This document shows, piece after piece, positions 12,936 to 25,057 of a DNA stretch of 64,000 nucleotides. Below the pieces are notes generated by a model that worked only from the letters and a program-made list of their open reading frames with translations, ran no database searches and was not told where the DNA came from. Made by a program: the position numbers and the translations under genes. The number at the start of each line of letters is the position of its first letter. Position 1 is the first letter of the stretch. The stretch comes from Apium graveolens (Eukaryota; Streptophyta; Magnoliopsida; Apiales; Apiaceae), in NCBI RefSeq assembly GCF_009905375.1, contig NC_133650.1, positions 301,629,957 to 301,693,956 on the forward strand. The letters run 5' to 3'.

Positions 12936-14220
12936 ATAATAAGTGATTTTGTTAATTTAACTATTTTGTTGGAAAATTACCACCACTAATAGATGTATGA
13001 CATATTTTGATCAGTTTTTTAAAAATATTGTTTAAATTTAAAATTAAAGAGTAATGTTTATAACAGTCTTGGCATACTTTCTTCACAATTATAAAATTAA
13101 TTTTTAAAACTATTGTAAAAAATAAAAAACATATTTCTAATTTTTTATAATATATTAAAACTGTTAAGTTCTATATAAGACTTTATTCAAATTTTACAGA
13201 CTTTATTCATAACTTATGATTTTCCGAGTTTTGAAAGTATCTTTTTTAAGAAAAACAAATAAAATTTGAAGTAGATGGACATCGCTGACTAAGATTCTGA
13301 TTTTTTTAAATCAAGGTTAAATTCGAGCTTTTATGGTTTCATTTATGTGATTAGGATTTTATTAATAAATACGTCGTGTCTATGTTACTACAAGTTGAGC
13401 CGAATTTTTTCTCGGTCACACTTTTTCTCAGTTGAATTAAACATATCTTTTGAATTCTTTACATTTTTAGCACGAATTACTATATTTAGTATTTAAAATT
13501 ACATTTATTGTTGGAATGCGATATTAGGTAAATTATTTTAGGTAAATTATTTTAATATTTTGCACGCGAAAATTTCAAACTAACGAATAATTGGTTTAAT
13601 TTTATTTATACAAGAGTGTTAAATTATCGATATTTATACCCTAGATCCGCATGGGCCAAATCTTAAAGTGAGAGATCAAAAATTAAAAAAATATTAAACT
13701 TCAAAAAGCAAATATGAATATTTCAAAAAAAATATGAATACGAGATACGTTATTTTTTCATTAATTGTTAAGTAAATGACAAAAAAGTAGGTTCGATCTA
13801 AAAAGTGTTTGTCATAATTATATGAAAATGTAATTAAATTCATCGTTGAATTTGCTCGTAGTGAAAGTCAAATTATATACCTTTTTCGAAAATCTTTTTA
13901 CTGATAAACTATGAAAATTAACAGAAATATTTCTTTAGGAAAAAATTATACACAATCATCAGTATATGTTATTATTATTGGTATAAATTAAACTTGACTT
14001 AATTTTCTTCCTTTTTAATAAAAAAGATTAAATATATGTTGTTTTATTTTTCTTCAAAAAATAAAACATATTCAATCTTTTTTTAGAAAATTAAAATATA
14101 TGTATCAAAAGAATATATTTATAGGATTAAAGTAATATCTCATATATTTATAACAAAAAAAAATAGTATCACAGATATTTTTCTTTTCAGCCGTTTTTTA
14201 TCAAAATGCACTAGTACACA
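12936..14220. other. AT-rich spacer upstream of cyclin D
   Basis: Very AT-rich, no open frame of note and no recognised element. It lies between the LTR array and the cyclin promoter and may hold distal regulatory sequence. Confidence 0.5.
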
Positions 14221-14253
14221 GGTCTCACTTGGACCCTCACCCTACCACAATAC

Positions 14254-14262
14254 CTATATATA
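14254..14262 (+). promoter_or_regulatory. TATA box of the cyclin D gene
   Basis: CTATATATA followed by CCCC, about 120 bases before the ATG at 14380. The interval between is pyrimidine-rich, as in plant 5' leaders (TTCTCTATCTCT at 14274-14285). Assigned from position and motif only. Confidence 0.6.
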
Positions 14263-14379
14263 CCCCAGCTCACTTCTCTATCTCTAGGAGTTCATTTAAT
14301 TTCTTTCTGTATCATCAGCTCTTTAATCATTCATTCTTTATTTTAATTGTTTTAAAAATCTCCTTTGTTGTTTGTTTTA

Positions 14380-16149
14380 ATGGCAGCCTCAGACCCTTTT
14401 AGTCTTGAAAACCTGCTTTGTACTGATAGTCTGCATTTTGATGACCTTGAGGCCATTGATGATCTTAACCATCTTATAGATTCTAATAATCTCGTGGACA
14501 ATGGATCAGAGCCGTTAATTGGTCTTATTCCAATGCAGAGTGATCAAGTTGTGTGTTCTTTGTTTGACAAAGAAAAAGATTTTCTCCCAGCTAGTGATTA
14601 TTTAGAAAGATTGGCTAATGAGGAACTTGAATTATGTGATATTAGAAGAAGCTGTTGATTGGATGTATAAGGTTGTCTTTGTGTCTTTCTTGAGTTTTGT
14701 TGTTTTTTTAAATTGAGTAAAGGACATTCTTCGATTTTTGTTAAATTTTTTGTGTTTGAGAGAAAAAAGTGGTGGATTTTATACCCCTTTAGTCACCATT
14801 GTTGTTTGATAAATGCTTTACATGAATTTATAATCTTTATTGCATTTTTTGCTTATGCCCTTGTGAATGATGCCTAATTAGAAGTGATGCCAATGTGGAA
14901 TTTCTGATTCGGGTTTTTGTGTTTTTTATTAATAGGCTCATGGGCATTTTTGTTCTGGAGCGCCGACTATTTGCTTAGCGATTAATTACTTGAATCGCTA
15001 TCTTTCTGTTTATGAACATCTAGTAAGTCTATGAAATTAATTAAAGTCAATGCTTTTAGCGTAATTTAGTTTTTCTGTGTGTATTAACATGCTAAATTGC
15101 TAATTGTCTCTTCTTTATATGCATTGCATAGGTTGAAAAATTTTGGAGTGTTCAATTGGTAGCTGTGGCCTGCTTATTGTTAGCAGCAAAATTGGAAGAT
15201 GTTGGAGTGCCATCTACTGTTGATTTGCAGGCAAGCGAAATTCTTCTAAAGATTATGACATGCCTGTATCGTGTGTGCATGTGATGTTTATGCTAGCTGT
15301 GGCCTGTGTGACATACTCTGCTTTAATTTAATGATCAAAGCTTGGTCCGAATCTTTGATAGTTATAAGAAGATGTCATTTTTTTTAATTCAGGTGGCAGA
15401 TCCTAGCTTTATTTTTGAATATCAGTCATTAAAATCGATGGAGCTTAATGTGTTGGCCAGCTTGAAATGGAGGATGTATGCTTGTACTCCGTTTTCGTAT
15501 ATAGATTTCTTCATTAGAAAGCTCAAAAGTGAAGATATGATTCCATCAGAGTCTCTGATGTATGGATCATTGATCTATAAATCATGCCAGTTCATAGTGA
15601 ACACAATTGAAGGTCTCACAGTTAAAATATTAAAATAAAGTTTCTTAACTGATTTTGGTACTATGATGTTCCAAGTGTTTGATACAGATTTTGGTGGAAT
15701 AAAATGCAGGTGTTGATTTCCTAGAATTTAGGCCCTCGGAAATCTCAGCTGCTGTTGCAATCTGTGTTACGAGAGAAACACAGGAATCAGAGATTGACAA
15801 GGCAATATCTGGTGTCATGCATTTTGAGAAGGTAAACAATTGCGGTGTCCACTGTAATAAAAGACAGGACAAACCTTCTTGTATTTTTCTTAAACATATG
15901 ATTTGTTGGACTTTGCAGGATAGGCTGCTGAAGTGTGTTCAAATGATTGAAGATTTGACAGAGATAGCAGCGAGTACTGATCTACCTGATGGTACTGTAT
16001 CAGTAGCAGCTCGAGCAGGGTCCGGGAGTCCTGTTGGGGTGTTGGATGCAGCATTCTTGAGCTATAGAATCTACGGGAGAACAGTTGTTTCAGATCCTAG
16101 TTCATCAAACGCTGCTAATCAAGATCCGAAAAGGAGAAGGCTTGATTGA
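14380..16149 (+). CDS. Cyclin D (D2/D4-like), six exons, frameshifted in exon 1
   Basis: D-type cyclins bind CDKA and drive phosphorylation of the retinoblastoma-related protein at the G1/S step, in the nucleus. Six exons can be traced: 14380-14671, 14936-15022, 15132-15230, 15393-15612, 15710-15831, 15919-16149. They encode about 350 residues, usual for the family. The N-terminus has LLCTD where the RBR-binding LxCxE motif is expected. The cyclin box follows (CLAINYLNRYLSV, VAVACLLLAAKLED), then the C-terminal cyclin fold (VDFLEFRPSEISAAVA), which is closest to the D2/D4 group. Intron 3 begins with GC rather than GT. At about 14650 the frame breaks: translation from the ATG stops at 14658, but the continuation (EAVDWMYK) is intact one frame over, consistent with loss of two bases. 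The ATG inside DWM (14662) is in the downstream frame but would give a protein without its N-terminus. It could be a recent pseudogene or an assembly error. Confidence 0.85.
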
Positions 16150-16727
16150 TCATTTCAAGAGATCAAGTCATTTAATATGGACCTCTGATGCATTACTCAA
16201 GTCCCAACAGTTTCGATTGAATCGTGGTTTTGGTGTGGCTGGCTTCATGCAAGTGCCCGCATAGAAATATATAAACACAGATGACAGAATAGGAGTTACA
16301 TGTTAGGAAATGAATAGGATTGTTAGTTATTCTTTTTATTTCTTAGTTGTAATTCAGACAATTGTTTTAATGTTTTACGGAAGCATTTTGCTATAAACTG
16401 CGTGGTCTTTTGAATATTACTTCTATTTGATCTATAAGATACTGGAAGTTATATTTAGTTTTTAAGATACTAAAAGTTATGAAAAAAATTATTTCATATA
16501 GATTGTGTTATTCAAACGCATATTTTGGAATATATATCAAAATTTAAAATAATTAACCCTTTTGAAGCTTACATTGTTGTGTTAGATCAAAAAATTCTTT
16601 CTTGACCTAACATAAAAGAAAATATTGGAATCCGAATCTAGATATCATTAATATTTTTAGATAATATTATAATTCGTTTTCTAAATAAATATTTATATTT
16701 ATTATTAAATTTACTTATATTTATTGA
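16150..16727. other. Cyclin D 3' untranslated region and downstream flank
   Basis: Transcribed-looking, moderately AT-rich sequence after the stop codon, conserved almost base for base at 26356-26933. No clear polyadenylation motif stands out. The block start follows directly. Confidence 0.5.
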
Positions 16728-17253
16728 ATAAAGAGCAGATATTAGTATTTCAAATTTTTTGAAATTAAATTAAATAATTAATTTACTTATGCACTCCTCT
16801 TCCGAAAAATTCACTTCAACGTATTTTTTGAAGTATAAATTTTTTATCTTAAAATTTAAATTTATATTAATAGTCCTTGAAATAGAAAAACAATTAAAAC
16901 ATATTAATATAATTTTTTCATAACAAAAATATTTTAAACAATTAAACTAAATACCATCATTTTAAATTTTATACATATATATATATATATTATCATATAT
17001 GTTCAATTTTGTATTGAGATATTACTAGACATTGATATTTGTATTCTATTTTTTAAAATACATATGAATATTATTCAAAAATGAGAATAGAAATATTAAA
17101 CAGATATTAAATATTTCATTGCACAGAAATGCACAAAAAATTCTATTAATTTCTTTCGAAAGTTATTGAAACGAGTATTTTTGAAAATTGAACTTGTATA
17201 GGCCAGCTTTCTCAAAATATGAGCCCACGCGTGGCCTGAAACATATTTCTTCC

Positions 17254-17257
<4 letters not shown>

Positions 17258-17284
<27 letters not shown>
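17258..17284. repeat. (AT)n microsatellite
   Basis: Pure AT dinucleotide run next to the LINE poly(A) tail; it may be the AT-rich target into which the LINE inserted. Confidence 0.85.
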
Positions 17285-17288
<4 letters not shown>

Positions 17289-17296
17289 CTCATTTG

Positions 17297-19029
17297 TTTT
17301 TTTTTTTGACCAAAATGCAGAAGTTTTATTTCTCAACTGAATCAAGCACAATACAATCTTTAACTATGACCGGAATAGAGCTTCCGTCAAATATACGATC
17401 AGGATACATATGTGACAATCGAGCAAGCTCGTGTGCCGACCTATTCGCAGACCGTTTAATGAAATACAACTCCATGTTGTTTAACCCTTTGATTATCCTC
17501 CTGCAATCCTCAATAGTGCGTCCAAACCTTGAGCGCATGTGGACTGAACTTCGAATGCTCTGGATCGCCACTAGGCAGTCAGATTCCACTACAGTCTTGT
17601 CCCATTTCATTTCTTTTATCCAGCTCAAAACTTCTTTGATTGCTACAGCTTCTGCCATACTGGGTTGCAAAAGCTCCTGCAGAAGTTTTGTTTTCGCGCT
17701 CACAAGACCACCTGTATAGTCTCTGGCCACCATTCCCATCCCTGTGGCATGTCTGTCATTGAATGTGGCTGCATCTACTGAAATCTTCACTGTGTACTGT
17801 TGAGGTTTTACCCAAATTTCTGCCCCATCCCCAGGCATCGACGGTTGGAGAGGGACCTTATAGAATCTATTTTGGGCTATCTTCCATTGTGAGAGATATT
17901 CTAAAGTAGCTGCAACTACACGCTCTGGCCTCGAAACTTTTTTGTTCCACACCACATCATTTCTATACCGCCATAAAGACCAGCAGAGCATAATCATCTT
18001 GACTTTGTTTTCCTTTGATTCATGTAGTAAACACTGCTCAAACCAATTCGCAAATTCCCAAGTCGAGTCCCACACTGGTGAAACCTGCAAAACCTCCCAG
18101 CAACTAGCTGCAAAAGGGCAGTGGAGAAAAATATGAGCTGTATTTTCAACACCAGACTTACAAATTTCACACAAAGAGTCAACTTGAACTCTTTTTTGGA
18201 TAAGCTGCATTTTAGTAGGTAAACAATGAGTCAAGGCTCGCCATAGCACACTTAGAGCCTTCTTGGGAGCTTTAATTTTCCAGAGAGCTTTCCAAGAGCT
18301 ATCATCATCATGAACTGTCCATGCTCCTTTTTGAACCTGCAATAAGTTATATGCACTTTTCACCGTGTACTGACCAGTGATATCCCAATCCCATTGTAGC
18401 ATATCAGAATCCAACTCTTCTTCAATGATAGTTGCTTGTATACTTTCCTGATCCCTATTATTGAAGATATCTGCAATCACTTCCCAATCCCAATTCCTTG
18501 TTCCTGTGCACATTAAGGAGCTGACTTTTTGATTGACAATTGATGGAGATACTGTCATGACAAATGCATTCTCCTTGTTTCCCAACCATGGCTGGCCAAT
18601 AATATTAATATCATTTCCTGTACCAACTCTCCAGCTTGAACCAGTTAAGATGACATTCTTTGCTTCTAACAGACTTCTCCAAATGAAGCTCGGACTAGAA
18701 CCCAAGCTGGCTTCCAAGAACGACGTGTCCTTAAAATATCTGGCTTTGTAAATTTGAGCTGTAAGACTATTTGGGTTCGTGATCAGCCTCCAACATTGTT
18801 TTCCCAACATTGCCAGATTAAAGTCACGAAAACTTCTAAATCCCAAGCCTCCAGAATGTTTGTGTTTAGTCATACGATCCCAGGCCATCCAGTTGATCGT
18901 ACGGCCACCAGAATCAGTCGAACTCCACCAAAAATTAGCAAGCATCTTTTCAATTTCTTTGGTGATTTCGATGGGTAATAAAAACACATTCATAGCAAAT
19001 AATGTCATTTCCAATTGTTTACATTTCAA
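17297..19029 (-). mobile_element. 5'-truncated non-LTR retrotransposon (LINE), 3' part of ORF2
   Basis: One long minus-strand frame (19029-17326, 567 codons) covers the C-terminal part of a plant LINE polyprotein. It opens at the end of the reverse transcriptase region (FAMNVFLLP, ANFWWSS, GGLGFRSFRDFNLAMLGKQ) and continues with the zinc-binding zf-RVT domain (CEICKSGVENTAHIFLHC). It closes with an RNase H of the RVT_3 type, whose acidic residues can be seen in SVDAATF and VVESDCLVAI. The Met at 19029 is not a true start; the catalytic RT core and the endonuclease are missing, as expected from incomplete target-primed reverse transcription. After the stop, a run of T on the plus strand (17299-17309) is the poly(A) tail. 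The frame has no internal stop, so the insertion is fairly young. It is absent from units 1 and 3. Confidence 0.88.
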
Positions 19030-20257
19030 AAAAATTCAAAAATAATAAAAAATTTATAGTATGAAAGGTAACCACATACACTACTTCTCTCCACTATAGC
19101 GACTTTATACATATAATAGTAATCGCTCTCCCTGCTTTACTCATTTTTTAAACTTTCATCCACTACTTTATTGATATATGTTAGTGGCTTACATATCGGA
19201 AAATAATAAATATTTTAAATTGTAAGAGATTGTATTTTGGACACTACAAATTATATTTTGAAGAGTAGAAAGAAATAGGCTAAATATCAGGAAAAAAAGA
19301 TATTCTTTTATTTTTTTTATTTAATAATTTCCAAGAAAAACTCGTACAAACATATATATCTTATAAAAATAATTATTAACTTTCAACTCTAACAATTGTT
19401 ATTAAGAATGAATTTAATATAGAAAAAATCAGATCTTGTCAGGATTTTTTAAAAAGCCTAGAATTTAATCTAGGCCGAAAGCTTTTATTCTGATTTTTTA
19501 AAATCTGGGTTTTTCTAACTCTGAAATTTTTATCTGAATTTTTCGGGTTCGAGCATGACCGAATTTTCAAGAATTAAAAATGACTCGTTTAACGCTTGTG
19601 GGGCCGAGTTTTTTTTCCGGATCAGAATTTTTCCGGATCTGATCGGATCGAATTTTGGGTTTCGGACATTTTAAAATCTTTACCGTGAGCTTATTTTTAA
19701 AATTGTTTGCCATGATTGGTAGGACTAAAAATCTTTTATAGTTAAAATTTTTAAAGGTAAGTACATAATTAAATAATTTTTCGTGAAATGATGTCAAATT
19801 TCGATATATTTAAAAGAATTGGTAAGTTCACAAACTCAACAAAAAATAATCGATAAACTAGTTCAATTTAACTCGTTTATTAAATAAAGTTGAATGAAAC
19901 ATAATTTTTGAGATTGATAATTTTAACTCCGATTAACCCACCAACAAGAAAAAGTTTCACCATATTCGATAATGCAAAACCAAACTCTGATACTTGCAAC
20001 CGTTTGAGTGATGATGTCAAAAAGAGTTTGAAATTGGATATTTTTAAGTTTAAATTAAGCAAGCTCAAATTTTTGAAATACTTATTTAGTCGAAACACTT
20101 GTTTAACAGACGGGTAGAGTTAAGTTTACTTCTGAGTTAAACAAGCCAAGTTTCTCGTGAACTTAATAATTAAAAAATAAAACTTAACTAAAATTTAGTT
20201 TATAAATAATAATAAAAAATTCGGAAAAAAAATTCATCTATTAATTTTACATGAATT
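19030..20257. other. AT-rich inserted sequence without recognised genes
   Basis: Present only in unit 2, between the LINE and the return of block sequence at about 20258. Very AT-rich with scattered stops. Bases 19440-19680 contain repeated short forms of GAATTTT and CCGAGTTTT. Nothing can be named. Confidence 0.45.
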
Positions 20258-20548
20258 TGAGTTCGAGTTAGAATCGAGCCGAGTTCTCAAATTCGAGTCG
20301 AGTTCTAGTCACACTTGGTATGCACTCATTGTGACTCATTTTAACTAAATAAATGTGAATGTATAGACCGACTTGTATAGAAGTTCGAGTCAAGTTGAGT
20401 TCAGTTAAAAGAGTTCGAGTTCGAGGTGCTCGCAAGTTCGAGTTAGAGGTGCTTGCGAGCAGCCTTGCCGGACACGAATTACAGTCTATAGCGCCAATTT
20501 GAAGCCCTTTAGTGGTCATGTGTGTATAATAGAATAATTTGTATGAGT

Positions 20549-20871
20549 CTTGGAGCAAGGCATCTCTTGCAGAATAGTCCCTCCGCTACCTTGCCCCCAA
20601 TGACTACAATCTCGTCCCTGCCCAATACTGCATTACCTCCGTTACCAGCCATGCCTACGCTACCAAGGTCGCATTTCCACCTCTTCCCGCTATTTCGATG
20701 CCTACGATCCCAGCTTTGCCAAGCGCACAGGTTCCATCTATGCCAATCCCCACGATGCCGACCCTCCCAAAACTAACACTACCTCATCTTCCTTCCATCC
20801 CTACTTCTAAACCAACTACTATGCATGCAATTCCTTCAATTCCTTTCTTCTCACCACCACCATCCAATTAA
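20549..20871 (+). pseudogene. Proline-rich secreted protein gene fragment, unit 2
   Basis: Encodes GARHLLQNSPSATLPP followed by Pro-rich repeats. A single-base deletion near 20663 (CTACCAAGG against CTACCCAAGG in units 1 and 3) shifts the frame into HFHLFPLF. The original end of the gene, PFFSPPPSN and a TAA stop at 20869-20871, survives only in this copy. The 200-base insertion found upstream in units 1 and 3 is absent, so this copy is the better guide to the ancestral fragment. The 5' part with the signal peptide is missing here too. Confidence 0.65.
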
Positions 20872-21129
20872 CTAGGCTTCACCTGAGAAGATTTAATTGA
20901 TCTTTTTTCCTCAAGAAATATGTACTACATATATTAGCATTTTTTTTGAATTTCTTGTATCACTCTGTCTCATATGTGAAGTTTGGAATTTGTATTGTAG
21001 ATTCATTAAAATTTATTTACGATAAATGTTTACATTCTTATATGCACATACATAATGTTTTTAGCTTTACTCCAAGATTAGCATGCATAGACATCCCTAA
21101 ATGTTGGAACCACGGGAACATTGAGTTCA

Positions 21130-23517
21130 CACTACAAGAGGAAGGGGTTTTGCGATAGAATAAATACAAAGAATCTGTCGCAATTGACCGACTTTGTGAT
21201 GGAAAAAAACTGTCATAAATACATGTGTCATAAGTTCTTATTCTGTCGTACTATCTTATTCAGTCGCAAGTTATTTGTGGGTCTCATACTAAATAAAAAC
21301 AATCATTAAAAAAAGAAATCCCAGTAAGTACGCTCATATGCCTACGGTAGCGACGAAATCCGACCTAAAATTCTCAAATAAGCTCAGTACTACGACGGAA
21401 TTCATCGTTTTAATCACATGTTGTGAAAGATTTCGTGGCTAGTTTATAGTATACCTATGTTTTTACCATTGTCCTCAAATTGTGTAATTGAACCAGTGAT
21501 TCATTCACAGATTTCTCAACACATACAAACTAATAACCCATACAAAATATTATAACACGTTTAGAAAAATTAATCAAGTAGTCAAATCCATATTAAGCAT
21601 CAGGAAAAAAGAGAAACATCCCAAATCCGACAAACATATGTCGCACAGTTATAAGACAGACATATGTCGCATAGTTATAAGACAAGCATATGTCACACTT
21701 AAGGCATATGTCACAGAGTTATAGCAAATGAAAGCATAATTCTGCCTAAACCCATTAGTCAGCTAATATCCAAAAGAAGGCATAAGTCGCCCCCAAGCTG
21801 CAAAAGTTAGCCACTAAACTAATATATTCGAAGTTAACATAAACTAGCCCTATAACTGGAACCCAACTGGTATGTCAATCTCCAAACTGATCCAGATCCC
21901 GTTAGAGTTACCACTTCAACTACAACTTTGACGTGGAGAACGTGATTGATTTCCATTATCATCTTCATCAGAATGATACTCAGTCTCACGAGCGATCCCC
22001 TTACCCTGCAATATTAAAAAAAGTTATATAAATTTGATTTCCTCAAACACCCAACAGAATTAGACATAAAGTAAACTTTACACTAAGGATGACCAGGATG
22101 TGAAATGATAAATGATAAAGTTGCATGAATATATATACACAATTCCACATGTGTCTAATATTTGTAATTAACTTATCTCGCACTAAAATTTATAACAAAC
22201 CAACTTAATTAAGAATAAGAATTAGAGTATAATAGATTTCGATCACAATACACCTAACTGAAATATTAACTTGAGGCATTCTATATAAATATTATAGAGT
22301 AATTGATGTTCTAAATACGGTCTGAACCATACTTGAGGCTGCTAGACTTGCCCATAAATAACAAGATGGCAGAAAGGGTGAAAGTGATTAGTAGCTACAG
22401 CCTATAGATTGTCCACAGCCTATAGATTGTCCAGGGTCCACGAATATGACCTGGCCAGTTTTGGTGCTATTTTATATAATTTATCTCCTTTGACAAATTT
22501 CAGTTTACTAACATATTATGTCGTACCTCACTAAACCAAAATATTTGAACATAAGTCACTAGTAGCTTGACAACTAAAATTGGTGACTCTTACCCCACAA
22601 TTACCGATTTTTATTTATCTCTCAATTTGGTGCATCTCGTCTTACCCAAGTTACTAGTTTCTAGATAACTTAAAATAGTGACTCTCATTTAATTGTCTTT
22701 TTTTTTGCTTTTTCTGAATAATATTAGAACAATAAACAAAATATAATGTTTACGAAATGATTGGACCACAATATACCTTTTGCAGTTTCTAGTAGCAGGG
22801 TTACTTTTCTAGACATCGTTTAACACTGACACCATCGTCTGCACAAGTTCCCTCATAGTTGTCGATTGGGTGGTCCGATGGCAGGTCACTTAATCTCGCC
22901 ACCACAGACTGTGCCAAAATATTGACTTGCTCTAGTGCAAGGTTAAATTAATCAGAATGTGTACGTGCAAATGCTACAATGCGGTCCACTTCTTGCATGA
23001 CAAGATTGTCTGTCATGTGCTCAACAAAAAATCTTCCAGTGGAAGCACCTGACTCATCATCAACATATCGTCGACGACTCCTTTTACCAGATTCAGGAGA
23101 AAGAGCTACACGGGCACACACAAACAAATACATATATATAAGTAGATTAGAAAAAAATGACATAATGAACGATATAAATAGAATGATAAGAATACAAATG
23201 CAGTGCATATTATATAATTAATAAACATACGTATAAGTTTGGAAGCACTCGTGCGTGGAATATCGATGATGGCATTTTTTCGAACACCCACAACTTCTAC
23301 CCATGTATCAATTGGTGCTTCCAAAGGATTCTCGTTGTGCTCTCCAATAGTGTTCCTAGATGCATGTGTAAAAAATTACAAACAATAAAAATGTAAAGTC
23401 AAATTAAACTGGAAATAAAAAAGGCATTATCTGTAAACAAAATTCCTAAAATGAAAAAAAAATAAAACCATAAAAAAAGAGTTCAGATTAATGCTAAATA
23501 AAAAAAACAAGGAACAT
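21130..23517 (-). mobile_element. CACTA element, unit 2, truncated by a copia fragment
   Basis: Starts with the same CACTACAAGAGG terminus as units 1 and 3. It lacks the subterminal stretch equivalent to 1552-1756. C-terminal transposase exons remain on the minus strand: 23208-22948 (LSPESGKRSRRRYVDD) and the exon reaching 23324 (PIDTWVEVVG). At 23511-23517 (GGAACAT) the element breaks off into copia integrase-side sequence, so all TNP2 coding sequence is gone. Confidence 0.8.
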
Positions 23518-25023
23518 TGATTTCTGGCAAACCGTCCACCATTTTTGTTTTTGACAATAATTTCAGGCCAGAAAATCCAAGATGACCATATCTCAAATGC
23601 CACAACCACGAGTCATTTTTAATGACCGACTTTAAGCACTTCTGCATATTCGTTTGCATATCAAGCGTAAACAATCGATTCTTTGACATCTCCACATTTG
23701 CAATCAATTCCTCAACTTGATTTCTGATGATGAGGGAATTGTCCTGCATCTGTATATTATATCCTTTCTCCACAAGTTGGCCAAGACTGATAATATTATT
23801 TTTCAATGCAGGAATATAATAAACATCATTTATATATTTCTTTTCACCTTTCTTTGACATGATCGTGACAGTACCTTTTCCTTTCACCGGAATCTTTGAC
23901 GAGTCACCAAAAGTAACTTCTCCGCTGATGGTGTCGTCAATCTCCGTGAATAATTCCTTGTGACCAGTCATGTGATTACTGGCCCCTGAGTCAAGATACC
24001 AAACATTCTTCTTGCTTTCCTCGTCTCCTTTGTAAGTGAGGAACATAGCAGTGCCAACATCTTTGTCTTCTTTTGCTGCTGCAAAATGGCTTCTTTCTTC
24101 CACCTTTGGTGCTCTACACTCATAACTGAAATGACCATATTTATTACAGTTATAGCACTGATATTGAGACTTATCACCTCGTTGTTGATATCCGCCTCGT
24201 CCTTGGCCTCTAAAATTTTGACTACGACCAAATGGATGATATCCTTCAGATGTCTGGCCTCTATTGAAAGACTGCCTTCCTCGTCCTCGTCCACCACGGT
24301 AGCCACTCTAAAGCCACCTCTGCCACGTGCATAACTGCTACTGCCAGAACTGTCACCAATGGACACCTTACTTTGCAACGCCTTTTCCAAATGGCTTACA
24401 TCATCATACTGGTTCATTCGCTGCTCGTGGGCTTGAAGAGAACCTACGAGCTCATCAATAGAAATCGTGGACAAGTCTTTTGATTCTTCGATAGAAGTAA
24501 CAACATAATCAAATTTTCTTGTTAATGAACGGAGCAACTTTTCTATGACCCGAACATCGTCGAGACTTTCACCATTTCTTTTCATCTCATTTGTCACCGT
24601 TTTTAAACGCGTAAAAAATTCACCAATATTTTCAGAACTCTTCATCTTCAAATTTTCGAACTCCCCACGTAGTACTTGGAGACGAACCTTTTTGACTTTC
24701 TCGACACCCTGGAATGATTTCTGCAGAATCTCCCACGCGTCTTTCGCCGTTTTTGCATTTGAAATTTTTTCAAAGGTTGATTCGTCAACTCCTTGAATAA
24801 TTGTATATAACACCTTTTTATCTTTTTTCCGGGTCTCTTTCAAAATCATCTTCTCAGCATTTGACAGGGCTGCTTCAGCGGCTGCATCTGTGGGCTCGTC
24901 ATACCCGCTTTCGACAATATCCCAATTATCGTAGGAACCGAGTAATACCTTCATTTGAATACTCCAGTTCCCGTAATTTGTGGACGTCAATTTTGGAATG
25001 TTGGGTTGCACCATATTTGCCAT
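23518..25023 (-). pseudogene. Copia gag-protease-preintegrase coding region, frameshifted
   Basis: The gag part starts at the Met at 25023 (MANMVQPNIPKL, TNYGNWSIQMKVLL), the UBN2/retrotransposon gag fold of TNT1-like elements. Near 24308 the frame shifts by one base. In the new frame an RGRGG-rich tract leads to a complete CX2CX4HX4C zinc knuckle (CYNCNKYGHFSYEC, about 24155-24114). Next come the aspartic protease active site (YLDSGASNHMTG) and the GAG-preintegrase motif (LWHLRYGHLG). Integrase, RT and RNase H are missing because of the break at 23518. Confidence 0.85.
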
Positions 25024-25042
25024 TTTTCACGAACGTAACCTT

Positions 25043-25056
25043 GGCTCGGATACCAC
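25043..25056 (-). other. Copia primer binding site
   Basis: On the minus strand GTGGTATCCGAGCC directly follows the LTR end, a close match to the initiator-Met tRNA site TGGTATCAGAGC used by copia elements. Confidence 0.75.
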
Positions 25057-25057
25057 T

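Larger units (their letters stand above)
1..16727. repeat. Unit 1 of a triplicated block
   Basis: The first bases of the window recur at about 16728 and 26934, and the order of features downstream is the same in each copy: AT-rich segment, proline-rich gene fragment, CACTA element. In units 1 and 3 an LTR array follows. In units 1 and 2 the repeat start lies about 580 bases after the cyclin D stop codon, so a cyclin 3' end probably lies just left of the window; that last point is inference. Unit 1 is the only copy with a complete set of cyclin exons. Confidence 0.88.

Noticed and set aside
17294..17719. 141-codon plus frame opposite the LINE
   Set aside because: The minus frame has clear zf-RVT and RNase H motifs across the whole region.
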